Shown here in pieces: positions 37,834 through 48,187 of a stretch of 64,000 nt of DNA; the first letter of the stretch is position 1, and the number at the start of each line of letters is the position of its first letter. The stretch is from Antennarius striatus (lineage: Eukaryota; Chordata; Actinopteri; Lophiiformes; Antennariidae). The notes beneath the pieces are model-generated. The model was not told the origin of the DNA, did not search any database, and saw nothing but the letters and a program-made list of their open reading frames with translations. The translations under genes and the position numbers were made by a program. Location: the NCBI RefSeq assembly GCF_040054535.1, contig NC_090788.1:19467001-19531000 (forward strand), read 5' to 3'.

Positions 37834-40359
37834 ATGATCCTGACCGGTCAGGGGATGTGCCTCCCTTCTCCATCCACCATCCAGGAGCTGTTCTTCGTGG
37901 CTCGAGACGCCAACATCATCCCGGACATCTCTCTGGACCCGGTCCTCACCACCTACCTGTCTCTGGACTCCTCGGCGGCGCTGCGGCACCATTACGCCTT
38001 CTCACAGAGAAGCATGACCCTGGAGCAGCAGTCTGAGTTCAGACTGAACCTGACGAACAGGGTGGGAGGAAGCAGCAGAGTCATCCACGGGGGGATCGGG
38101 GTCGTCGCTCTGGCTCTGTCCATGCTCTTCGACCAGGTCGCCCTACAAGTACGTAAAGCTCTTTGGTTTCATGTCAATGTTGTCCCCAATCCGCCAGGGA
38201 GGTGACGATCTCCCCAGGGTGGGTCATTTTTAGTAGGATTACACAACAATAGACAAGTTTTTATTTTCTTTAACACTACAGATAGTCATCGCTGGCCTTC
38301 CATCTACTAGTGGTAAACTACCTCGTGGGTATAGAAATAAGTCTGTAGGAGAATTAGAGGCACCAGGCGCACCAGAGAACAACCCATAAAATCATAAGGA
38401 GAAGAGTTTTCTGACTTTTTTGACCATCACTCAAACCCTCAGTTCTTACTGGATTTTCAGAACATTTTAATGAAAATGGAGCAGAGGTTTCTCCTCCAAG
38501 TTCCCCTCAATTGTTTATAAACTGAACATTTCCTGGTTGGTCTTTTCATCCACTTCTGAAATCCATGTGTTTAACATCTGCTCTGATACGACACACTGAC
38601 GACATGTGAGCTGGTTCTTATTTCCTGTTCTATTTTGTCAGTTTCTGACCTTTTTTTTTTTTACCTCTGAACTAGGAATAGCTTTTTTCTTAAACCCCTT
38701 AATGTCCCTGTCCTGGATTCCTGTGCCTGAATCCATGATATACAACATTGAGTCCTGTTTGTGGAGTGAGGGGCCCCTGGCTGATCCAGTGTTGTCCACT
38801 TGAGCACTACTCTGGGACAATGACCAACAAGTTCTGTTCTTTTTTTACTTATTTCTAGAGAAACGTACATAAGAAATTCAGAAATGTTGCACCAACAGTT
38901 TGATTCTCAGTTTGAGGTTGGTGTGGGGTCAGTTTTTGACTGCTTAAAGTACAGAATGTCTAAAAAATTTTCTTCTTGTCCCGTTAGGGATCGCCACAGT
39001 GTGTTATCCTTCTTCCATTTTAGATGATTGCTCATATTTGTTTGGCAAAGTTTTTTATGCTGGATGCCCTTCCAGCCACAGCCTTCTACATTTATCTCGG
39101 CTTGGGACCAGGTTTGCATTGACTCTGCCTTGTGCCCTCGTGGAGGGTTTGTGCTGCCAGGTTCAGCACCCAGTGTATGCGCTCTACCACTGAGCTACAT
39201 CCCCTGCCTAAAAGTACAGAATGCTTATCAAATCAAAAGTCAACACAAACAGACACCTTGAATTCAGATGTACAAACTCCCTCCAGGTCCGAGGGCAGGA
39301 ATCAGCAGAGGCGAATGAATCATCTCCTCAGAGACCCCAGGCTAAGATGATTTTTGGCATTAGCAGTTCATCCAGGATAGGCTGGATCATCCAAAGCTAC
39401 CTCCACCTGTTGCCCACCATCACCAACAACCAGGATGAGATGGCGGAAAACACAGAGCTGTTTGACGATTTGCTGACACTGGAGCTGCTGGATCATTACG
39501 AGAGAATGACCAACAAGAAGAGAATGAGTTCAGTGTCCATGCAGCAGTGGCTGGTGGGAGCTGCATTTCATGTACACCTGAGAATTCACCAGGTAAGACA
39601 GAGTCACGAATGCTGAAGGCTCTGGATGAGCATGGAGGCGTGGAGACGTCTGACGTGGATCTGTGTCCGGGGCCAAACTAGACTCTTCTGATCTCTGTAT
39701 GCCAACAGGTTCGTCTGGGTTCTGTTCCAGTGGGATCAGCGATGTCACTGCGCTGGTCCTATAAATCAGGATTATCGCGCCTCATCCAGGGCTATGCAGC
39801 CTACCTAAACCGAAACATTCGTGAGACTGCAGCTCCAGGACCCAGAAAAACCAGAACCAATGGACCAAGACAAGCTAACGCAGATAGCAGAACCAATCTG
39901 ACCTGCTCAACTGAAGAAGGTCTGCTCAGTCCCGGGAACTCAACAGGTGGAATTAAAGAGTCGACCACACCGAGGAACGTCACCAGCAATATGTATAAAC
40001 ATAATGGATCAAGTGAAGACACTGGAACCACGGACCAAGAGGCGAAGAGTGAAGCCGCTGCCGACGGCAGAACGATGCTCAACTGTTCTTCTGGCTATAG
40101 CAATGAAGAGGAACTCGGTCTGCTGGTCATCGAACCAGGGAGGAGTGTGAGTCACCGCGTGCAGCATCATCCCTGCGAGTCTCCAGCCATTCAGGACGCT
40201 CTGGCGATTCGCATCATTAACACTCAGGACCTGGAGCAGAACAGGAACTTCTTCCGCTACGCTGAGAAAGTCTTCCGCGGCCTCCTGAGGCAGAGAGACA
40301 ACTTTGAGCTGAATCAGACAGAGAACGTCCACCGTTCTTCACAGAGACAGAGCGTTTAG
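37834..40359 (+). CDS. unrecognised three-exon gene, 423 aa
   Basis: Exons 37834-38148, 39287-39592 and 39709-40359 (TAG) are joined by phase-0 introns with AG/GT borders (CAA|gtacgt, ctccag|GTC, CAG|gtaaga, acag|GTT), giving 423 residues. I do not recognise the family. The N-terminal 105 residues start MILTGQGMCLPSPSTIQELF and contain a hydrophobic stretch, GGIGVVALALSMLFDQVALQ (about 86-105), which could be a buried helix or membrane segment. Exon 2 encodes a compact mixed region (RIGWIIQSYLHLLPTITNNQ, then LFDDLLTLELLDHYERM). Exon 3 opens with a basic, well-ordered block (LGSVPVGSAMSLRWSYKSGL and LIQGYAAYLNRNIRE), then about 100 Ser/Thr/Glu-rich residues likely to be disordered, then a helical end (QNRNFFRYAEKVFRGLLRQR). 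No signal peptide is clear. Fully open frames across three spliced exons argue for a real gene. The start is the first ATG after an in-frame stop-free leader. Confidence 0.75.
38959..39210 (-). mobile_element. tRNA-derived SINE with exact 13-bp target-site duplication
   Basis: On the minus strand it begins GGCAGGGGATGTAGCTCAGT with A-box-like TAGCTCAGTGGTAGAGCGC (complement of 39180-39198). A unique body follows and it ends in a tail (CACTGTGGCGATCCCTAACG, then GGGACAAGAAGAAA) related to the RTE LINE tail at 36500-36545. The 13 bases AAAGTACAGAATG flank it exactly at 38946-38958 and 39211-39223. It is inserted in intron 1 of the 423-residue gene. Confidence 0.9.
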
Positions 40360-41085
40360 ACATGAGACGCCCTCCACGAGCCATCAGCAGGACAACAGGA
40401 AGCACCTCTTACACCTCCTGCTGTGAGACACACACAAGTTTTACCAGATTCACTAGGTATGCTAGCAACTATCACATGTTCTTGAAGTTACAATTTTTTC
40501 CTTGCTGTAGCCAGAATCCCTAGTCCCTAATGTGTTACGAGATGTGAAAGGTACATCGGAATAAGTATGGATGAGGAAGTGAGTACAGGCAATACTTTAC
40601 AATGCAGTCCCTTTGGAGACCTGACATTGGCGGCGGTGGCTGATGAATGGTTGATGAATGATGATGTTGGTGAGTCTGCAAAGACTAGGGGGTCATGAGG
40701 AGGTTGTCACATACATAACAGCAGCATGTATGACGTAGATTGTCAAAGATTAAAAAAAGATAGCAGCATGATAACATGCTAAAAATCTGTGTTGCCATGC
40801 TAATGGCTAGATGTGACCAAACGATCAGAACTGCCAATCACTGACAGCTGTAAGTGATGATAGCTGGAAAGTTAGACTGAGAGGCACAAAAAGGAAAATG
40901 AACCCTGACACAAATTTACAAAGGTTCAGTCTTCCTGACTGAATCGTTCCTCCTCTCTGCCACGTCTAGCATCAGGCTCTTCCAAACCAGATTTACAGGA
41001 AACACACTTGTAAAACTTCAGAATAAGTGCTCTTTATTGAAATGAAAATAACAGCTGTATTCATTCATTGGATTGTTGGATTGTC

Positions 41086-41091
41086 AATAAA
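41086..41091 (+). terminator. candidate poly(A) signal for the 423-residue gene
   Basis: AATAAA (context GTCAATAAAGAATG) about 730 bases after the stop. I saw no closer AATAAA on this strand. A complementary signal (TTTATT, about 41030) on the other strand has no gene to serve. Confidence 0.35.
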
Positions 41092-41349
41092 GAATGACTC
41101 TACATGCACATTAACAAGTTTCTAGGCTTCAGATTAAACAGTCCAGAATCCCCAGGAATGATCCACACCAGAGGAATTCATACCTCCAGACCGTACAGAG
41201 GCAGCACTGAGCAGTCCTGGCAGGAAGGACCATCCTCCATTTGCAAAGACCCCCTGACTCCGACAAGGTACAGTCAGCTGCTGGCAAGGAAAGATCCTGG
41301 ATGTATGCCTTTTAACCAAAATCCACTAGGACCCCTCTGGACGCCCCGG

Positions 41350-41690
41350 TAGAGACTCCACTGTTAGACGCCACTCGAGAGCCTGGTACCAGCTCTACTG
41401 GAGGCCACTGCAGAACCTACTAGATATCCGACTGGATGCCCTACTAGAGGCTACTAAAGGCCCTGCTAGAGATCCTGCTAAAAGCCTCACTAGAAACTCG
41501 GCTAGAGGTGTCTAATAAAGGTCCCTATAGAGGTGAGTACAAGCCCTGGGAGAGACTCTATAGAGGACTTGCTAGAAGCCCCACTGTTGGCCCATCTAGA
41601 GGTCCTACTAGAAGCCACTAGAGGTCTTGGCAGGGCCCTGTATGAAACCCTACTAGAGGCCCCCAGTAGAGAGCCCTCTAGATGCCATGA
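41350..41690. repeat. degenerate minisatellite with CTAGAGGYC core
   Basis: At least 15 imperfect units such as CTACTAGAGG, CTGCTAGAGATC, CTACTAGAAGCC and CTCTAGATGCC at spacings of about 15-24 bp. The array is old and irregular. Confidence 0.8.
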
Positions 41691-41699
41691 CTTCTGGTA

Positions 41700-43460
41700 T
41701 GGAAAAATTGTGAGTAACTGTATGGAGTTATTGCACCAGATTCATGCAGTTATGCAAGGTACACCAATACATCAATATAATTATTGTTGTTATGTTATTA
41801 TTCATTGCTGTCATGGTTGAGAAACCCACTCATATGTCGTGAAATCTTATTCTCACAATGTTAGGTGTGTAGTTGTTGTTCTCCACCCACAGCTGTCTGG
41901 AATCAGTGTAAAACATCACAATAGTTTAAGCAGCATTTGTCCACCTCTGGTAGAATCACTGTCCTCTGTTAAATCAGCAGCAACATTAACTGATAATAAA
42001 CAAAGTGATCATGTGATGCCCTGTTATGCAAACAAACTAGTGTCTTCAACTGTAACATTCCATAATAGTGCATTACACCCAACTGCTAAGGTGTGACCTT
42101 GATGACTGTGGTAGAGTTTAAATACCTGAACTCATTAGAACTAAGAGGACTCTGGGAGGTTCTTCAGACCACGAACATGATCCTGTGATCACATCCAACC
42201 TTCAGGACCTCTGTTAGTCAAAGTTGGCTGAGAAACGAGCGGAAACAAGTCTAATATTACACCTGTTGAATATTTGAATAGCAATAATTTTACCAAATAA
42301 CCCACAACACTCAGCAGTTAAGTTTCACTTAAACTAAAACGCACCTCCAACCCCTGGAATCTAAGAGCCAATTCGTGATAAGCATGTCCACCTTAACGTC
42401 TAGCATCACTCAGTTTATTTGAAGAATGCGCTGCTGCATGAAGGAAGACATAAATCAGGTAAACTCACACTGTGGAAAACAAAATGATGTTTGTCCTGAT
42501 CCTATTGAAAGAACCAGGATATTAATGACATGTGTTGGCCTTATTAGAGATGTTAGGGCTGGCTGTGGACCATGAAATACTGGTTCCAAAGACCAAAAAG
42601 TATGCGGGCCAGGCTGACGTCATTTTTTCCTGAAGCAGCAGCTGCCAAATGGGTGGAGAGTAAAACAAACAATTCAACAGTTTACTTGAGCTGTCTCGCC
42701 AGAATCTTTCTTAAGATCAGCTGAATACTTCTGATACTACATTATAAATATTCAATTCCTTCTTTGTGATAAACTGCAGAACAAAATCAGAACTATTCCT
42801 TACAATCTTCTCAAATTTTGGACCCAAAAACGTGGTCAGTATCAGCTAGATATCCTTAATATACAACAACATACAAACAAACATACAATAGATGCACACT
42901 AAACACATGTCAGTGGTTCCAGTAGAGCAGCCGGTTTGATCACTGTACCGTAACAAATTTACATTTTGGTCCATCTAAATATTTTCTGGGGATTAGCATC
43001 TCTAGTTTTTGTAAGTAAACTGTAATTTTTGAACGCTCCAATATTGTAGATGAGGCTCAAACAAGGTTTTGTATCAGGTGAGAAGTGAAGGAAGTCTCCA
43101 CTTAAGAAACACAGCAGTATATTGAGACTGTTTTTGGTGAGGTCTGACATTTAGGAAGAATTCATCCCCCTTCATTTGCTCTACCCTCTATTCATTAACT
43201 TCATCCTTCATTCATTTACTTTGTTCCCCCCTTCATTTATTTAATCTCAGATACGCCAGCAGGACAGCCTGGATACAAAATAAAGGAAAACAGTTTGTAC
43301 AAGTTTTTATGAAGTTCTTTTCACAAATCAGAAACACAAGTTCTTGACATGACACACAACAATCTCTTGCACAAAGATTTCAACTTGCTGCTTTGCTGGA
43401 TAAACGAACAGATGACCTGAATGATAAACAACGTGACTCGTGGCTGCTCTGTTGATGGAC
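41700..43460. other. intergenic stretch without a recognisable gene
   Basis: A/T-rich unique sequence between the 423-residue gene and hpgd copy 1. The only open frames are short and not splice-bounded. A minus-strand poly(A) signal for hpgd copy 1 could be AATAAA at about 43231-43226. Confidence 0.4.
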
Positions 43461-43485
43461 AACACACACATCCACCTTCTCCATT

Positions 43486-46444
43486 CTAAGCCAGGAGCTC
43501 ATTCATTGTGGGGAAAGTAACATATTTTTTTCCTTTTGGGGACACACAGATGGCCTCTCCATTCTTGGCGATGTCGGTTATCAGCTCCAGCATGGGCTCC
43601 ACTGTCTCAGATACACTGAGGACACAAAGGACCTCTGTGAATTTATAGGTCTGTAGCGTCACATGGTTAGTGTCCCCTTCACGGGCTCATATCTGATTGG
43701 CTTTTCAATGCACTCAATTCAGAGAAATGTAGTTGATGGGTTCAGACTCACCTTAAGACCCCCAACTTGGCTAAAACCTGTTCGTTGTACTCATTCAACT
43801 TGGAGAACTGTCCCAGGTGAGATGGGATGTCGGAGAAGAGTTCAGTTTGGACAAACGTGGGGCAGAGTGCGTTGACTCTTATACCATAGCCTAACGCAGC
43901 AAAAGCAGCCTGGTGATAAAAATGTTGTAAAATATTGTGGACCTGTCAAAATAACTTCACTGTTAGCGTGTTAATCAGCCACGTGTCCAGTCAGGCTCTC
44001 GACCGTTGATCACACCAGGCCCAGGTCAGACATACAGACAGAAGAAGCCTACAAAGTTTCTTCATGAAAACACAAGCTTCCTCACCGCAGTACTCCGTGT
44101 GAAGCCAATCACCCCATGCTTGGTGGAAGTATAGACGGGCATGGACATCACAGGAAAGACACCTGCAGGACGGGAGAAGTTAGGGTTTCAGGTGTGAGGG
44201 TTAGGGTTAGGTTAGATTTAATTACAACGGCTGAGAGTCAGGCATAAGTTCCAGCCAGTACACCAGGAACAAATGAAACAGCTGGACATACGCCGTTCTC
44301 CTTCAGGATGGATACATGAATATTTTTCATAGCTCTTCTTCATTTTACTGCACAACCTCCCCAATAACAGGAAGAACCTCTAATAGCAGCAAAGCAGAAG
44401 TTCAGTCTCTGCCTCTTTGACTCTACCCTCTGCTAATAAAGGATGATGCATCAGTTCAGCCCTGATGACAGAAGGGTGAGCCAAGTAAAAGTCCATCCAC
44501 CAAATGAGTGATTTATTAAAAGTGCAGGCCTAAAATGAACTGTTCCATCCAACAGTCTGAACTTAAAACAATCCTGACTCTTACACCTTCATGCAAGGTT
44601 ATGGTATGCATCTGCAGATACATAAAGCTGACTAAAAACAAATGCTACTGCAATGAAGTCATGTGTGAATGTGGGTACCTGCAGCAGATGCTGTGTTGAT
44701 GATCACCCCTCCTCGATCTCCATTCAACTTGCGCATGAGCTCTGTGGCCAAGTAGGTGCCCCTGATGACGGCCACCTGCAACACACAGGAGGCATTAGCT
44801 GAGAAGGTTCCTGTCTCTGGAGATGTCGGTATAGTGGTGCCATTTCCCTCATGGCGGGTGTGTGTGGGGCAGCTTGCTGCTCCTCTTACAAGGTTGATGG
44901 AGACGGTTTTCTCGAACAGAGCCTCGTTCAGGATGCCAGCGTTGTTGCACATGATGTCGATTCCTCCAAAGGTGTCGACTGTCTTCTGCAGGGAGTCTTT
45001 AGAGGAGATGTGGGTAACCGTTAGGGCACTTCACCTTAAAGTTCATGGCCTCGATTAAGGGCTTCAGCACCATTTTATTACAGCAGCACACATACGACAT
45101 GATTGATTAATGATTATTCCCCTTTAATCTGGAAAAGAAAGGTAGATAAATAATTGTGATACGTTGTACATTTTGTTTGCTTGTGTGTCTGTCGTAACGT
45201 GTTTATCTGACCTGATTTTAAATGTAAATGGGGCATTGGTTAAAAAAAAAAGGTAAACTTGATCTACAATAAAGAGTTCATGATTAACTTCTACTGAAGC
45301 TGGACCGTTGTGTGTTACCTCTGAACTGCTCCTCTGACTCAACGTCACAGCGGACAAACAGAACTCGCTCTGGTCCAAACTGTTTCGACAGGACCTCCAC
45401 TAAACTCTTTGCTGCGGTTTCGTTCACATCCAGGAGGGCGACCTGGACAGGACCAGAACACCTACCGTCAGACTCTCATGACCTCTTTAAAAGATGCTCG
45501 TCTTGTGACCTTGTGTCACCCAACAGTCACCCAGCAGTCATCTATCAAGATACCCAATAGTCAACTACCAGTCATCTATCAAGATACCCACCAGTCATCT
45601 ATCAGTTTCCCAACAGTCACCCACAATGACATTTGAAAAACGTGTTTCATGTTGATTTGTAGTTCCTACTTTGGATCAAAGATTAAAATTTGCAGCATTA
45701 TTGATGAGAGACACCTTCACTTGAAAAATGTTACATTCTTCAAACTTCACCCCTCCAGTTTGTGAGTACTGGTACTAGTAATAGCATTAGTAGAAGAAAT
45801 AGTAGTAGAGGAAGAAACCACATTCACTTGTCCTGCATAGGGGAAATGATTTTTCCACTCTACCTGGTAATAATAGTCGTAGGAGTAGTAGTGGTAATAG
45901 TAGCAGCTATAAAAAAAAAAAAGTTATAGTAGTAATAGTGATAGTAATAGTAATTGGCTGTGGTAATAGTAATTAGCAGTAGTAATAGTAATAGTAGTAA
46001 TAGTAATACTGATAGTAATAACAGTAGTAATAGTAATACTAATGGTAATAGTAATAGTAACAGTAGAAATAATAGTAATAGTAATTGCTAACTTTTTTCC
46101 TGTAACTCTGTGACTTTACAGGTTTCACTGACAGATTTCTGCTCTCCTGTTCACTTCCTACATGGTTTAACATGTTTTTTCTCCATGAATCTGAAGAACC
46201 AGCAGAGATCCAGATGGACCAGCCAACATCTGGATCTCTGCTGGTGAACACACACCACACAGTCCACACAACAGGAGTCCTACACACTGTCTGTGGTCGG
46301 GAGGGGTCCACACAGTCTGGATCCACGCAGTCCGTGGAGGACCAACTCTACCTTGGCTCCGTGTTGCAGGAGTAACTCGGTCATCGCCCTTCCGATCCCC
46401 ATCGCCGCGCCGGTCACCGCCGCCACCTTCCCGGTCAGAGCCAT
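43486..46444 (-). CDS. hpgd: 15-hydroxyprostaglandin dehydrogenase-like SDR, tandem copy 1
   Basis: Minus-strand exons: 46444-46352 (ATG), 45442-45319, 44996-44890, 44775-44679, 44162-44086, 43909-43752 and 43615-43486 (TAG). All AG/GT, phases consistent, 261 residues; human HPGD has 266. Classical short-chain dehydrogenase motifs: NAD-binding TGAAMGIG (11-18), NNAG, the catalytic Ser in INTAS and, 13 residues later, YTSTK with the catalytic Tyr and Lys. The start MALTGKVAAVTGAA aligns with human MHVNGKVALVTGAA. Known reaction: NAD-dependent oxidation of the 15-hydroxyl of prostaglandins, which inactivates them, in the cytosol. All catalytic residues are present, so it looks functional. Fish carry several hpgd-like genes, so the precise paralogue is not settled. 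It is the downstream member of a head-to-tail pair with 52243-48188. Confidence 0.9.
45519..45625. repeat. short tandem repeat (CCAACAGTCACCCA type), copy 1
   Basis: Repeating ACCCAACAGTCACC, CAGTCATCTATCAAGATACC units in hpgd intron 1. The equivalent in copy 2 spans 50709-50872 and has rearranged unit order. Confidence 0.8.
45860..46085. repeat. (GTAATA)n-type simple repeat, copy 1 intron 1
   Basis: Irregular TAGTAATAGTAATA array of about 225 bp with a short A run near 45910. Its counterpart in copy 2 is at 51484-51890 and is longer. Poly-Tyr reading frames here are artefacts. Confidence 0.9.
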
Positions 46445-46714
46445 GACTGCTGCTGGGCGGGAGGAGGGAGACGTCTGCGCCGCATTTAAAGAGGCTGGCG
46501 TGAGAGACGCCCACGGACACTAGTGACACGCCTCAGAGTGTCCGTCCATACCGTATATGAACGGAACCAGTCCCGTCCACTATACAGACACTCAGTGTCA
46601 GCTGGTGCTGTATGCCCTTGATTAGGGGGTATTTGTCTGTTAACAGAACCACCGGGTGTCTAGTGCTGGTGTTCACATCATCCACGCGTCGGAGAACACG
46701 TTCCATCCAGCCGC

Positions 46715-46885
46715 TTGACCTTCTTGCGGGTCACGGGTCACGGGTCTGCTGCACACGAGCAAAACGCGGGTTATACTCTGGATAAAATGCCAACTGATCG
46801 TGGGGCCCCACAAAAAGCCTGGAGGGCAGACATGGGTTAGTGTGAGGCAACAGCGCTCCCCACTGCGCCCGGGACGCAAAAACAT
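46715..46885 (-). mobile_element. SINE-like fragment upstream of hpgd copy 1
   Basis: GTTATACTCTGGATAAAATG, CAACTGATCGTGGGGCCCCA and GCAACAGCGCTCCCCACTGC match the reverse orientation of the fish SINE-like repeat. The copy is shared with unit 2 (52470-52655), so its insertion predates the duplication. Confidence 0.6.
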
Positions 46886-47569
46886 TTTACCGTTGTCAGA
46901 TTAGTGGACTCTTTTAATTTGTATTGCACATTTAAACACACAGCAGTTGGGTGAAAGTGCTTTACACGTTTAGCAGGGAGGGAAAAACAGTATTGATGCT
47001 TTGACAACACAAAACACTCAGGAGTTGGGGGCTCCTACAGAGAGCCCTCTGTCCCCTCTGGTGCTTCAGCATGTCGGTGGGATCTGGGATGGCCATGAGA
47101 TGTTCCACTGTGGACCTGAGTGACACAGAAGAGGAGTATAGAAGGGGCACCATAAAGTGCTTTAATCACAAAAAGAACAACTTTAACACTAGACCTGTGT
47201 AAAGTGGATTGAGGTCATCTAGACGGGAGCTAATAAAAGCATGTTTGACTGTTTCAAAGTCTATTAAGAGGATAAAAAGTGCATCAGTTTAGCTATTGTT
47301 CTAAACTGATTAAAACTAACTTGGACAGCAGAGCTGACTTGTTTGTTAAAGTTTATATAGCTCTCAAAGAGAACCCCCAGGTTTCCGATCCTGTCTATAG
47401 ATGTTATAACCAGTGATCAAGGGCTTTGCTCAACTTGTGTGTACAGTTAGATGATCCAAATAACATCATCTCGGAGTTTCTGGTGTTCAACTAGAGGAGG
47501 TTTGCTGTCATCCAGAATTTAATGACGTCCAAACAGCTGAGAAGTGTGTGTTTCCAGGGAAGATGAGTC

Positions 47570-47975
47570 AGTACAGTGGTGTAGGAGATACAGCTACTAC
47601 CATCACAAAGGTATAAATCACTGCCTTATTATTTTAATATATCATTTCTTGATTTATTACTTGAGTCACATCATCCTTTGATATTTACCTGACATGTATA
47701 CTATGACTATATCAGATTGTTTTGCCTAAACTTCATTATTTTGCTCACATTGACTTACAAATCAATATGAGCATGTACAAAATATATTTATATATGAAAT
47801 ATAAAACACAGAATATAATTACTTAACTGTCACCATTACAAGGCTGTTAAGTTTACGTCATGCTTTTGATGCATGACATATCAAAAATGACCTGAGTTTT
47901 GATGTTTTGTTTAATAGAATTATCTTGTGCTAAATTAATATCATTCAGTATTCTTTTTGATCATCTTACATCCTT
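47570..47975. other. unit-1-specific A/T-rich spacer
   Basis: This sequence has no counterpart in unit 2, which instead carries the dispersed repeat at 53195-53855. No open frame or recognisable repeat was seen. It may be ancestral sequence or an unrecognised insert. Confidence 0.5.
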
Positions 47976-48187
47976 ATTTAATGTTGTCCTTGCTTACATT
48001 TGATTTCTTGTATTTCTACCCCTTCTCACGCGCAACATAGGTCAAAAATAACCCATAATTATTTTCATTTATTTCATGTATGGATGAATTACTCCATGAT
48101 ATATCATGTATTTAAACTTTAACCAGTGTTCAGTAAATAAGAATGTTAAGTCTTAGGCAGTCACTACACACCTCTACCTTCTCCATT

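Larger units (their letters stand above)
43466..48150. repeat. tandem duplication unit 1 (hpgd copy 1 with its upstream DNA)
   Basis: It matches unit 2 from just below the stop codon (CACCTTCTCCATTCTAAG / TACCTTCTCCATTCTAAG) through introns, promoter and upstream sequence. The match continues to 47569 (the ATGAGTCAGTACAGTGGTGT block) and again at 47980-48150 (CACAACATRGGTCAAAAATA, TGATATATCATGTATTTAAA). Confidence 0.9.
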
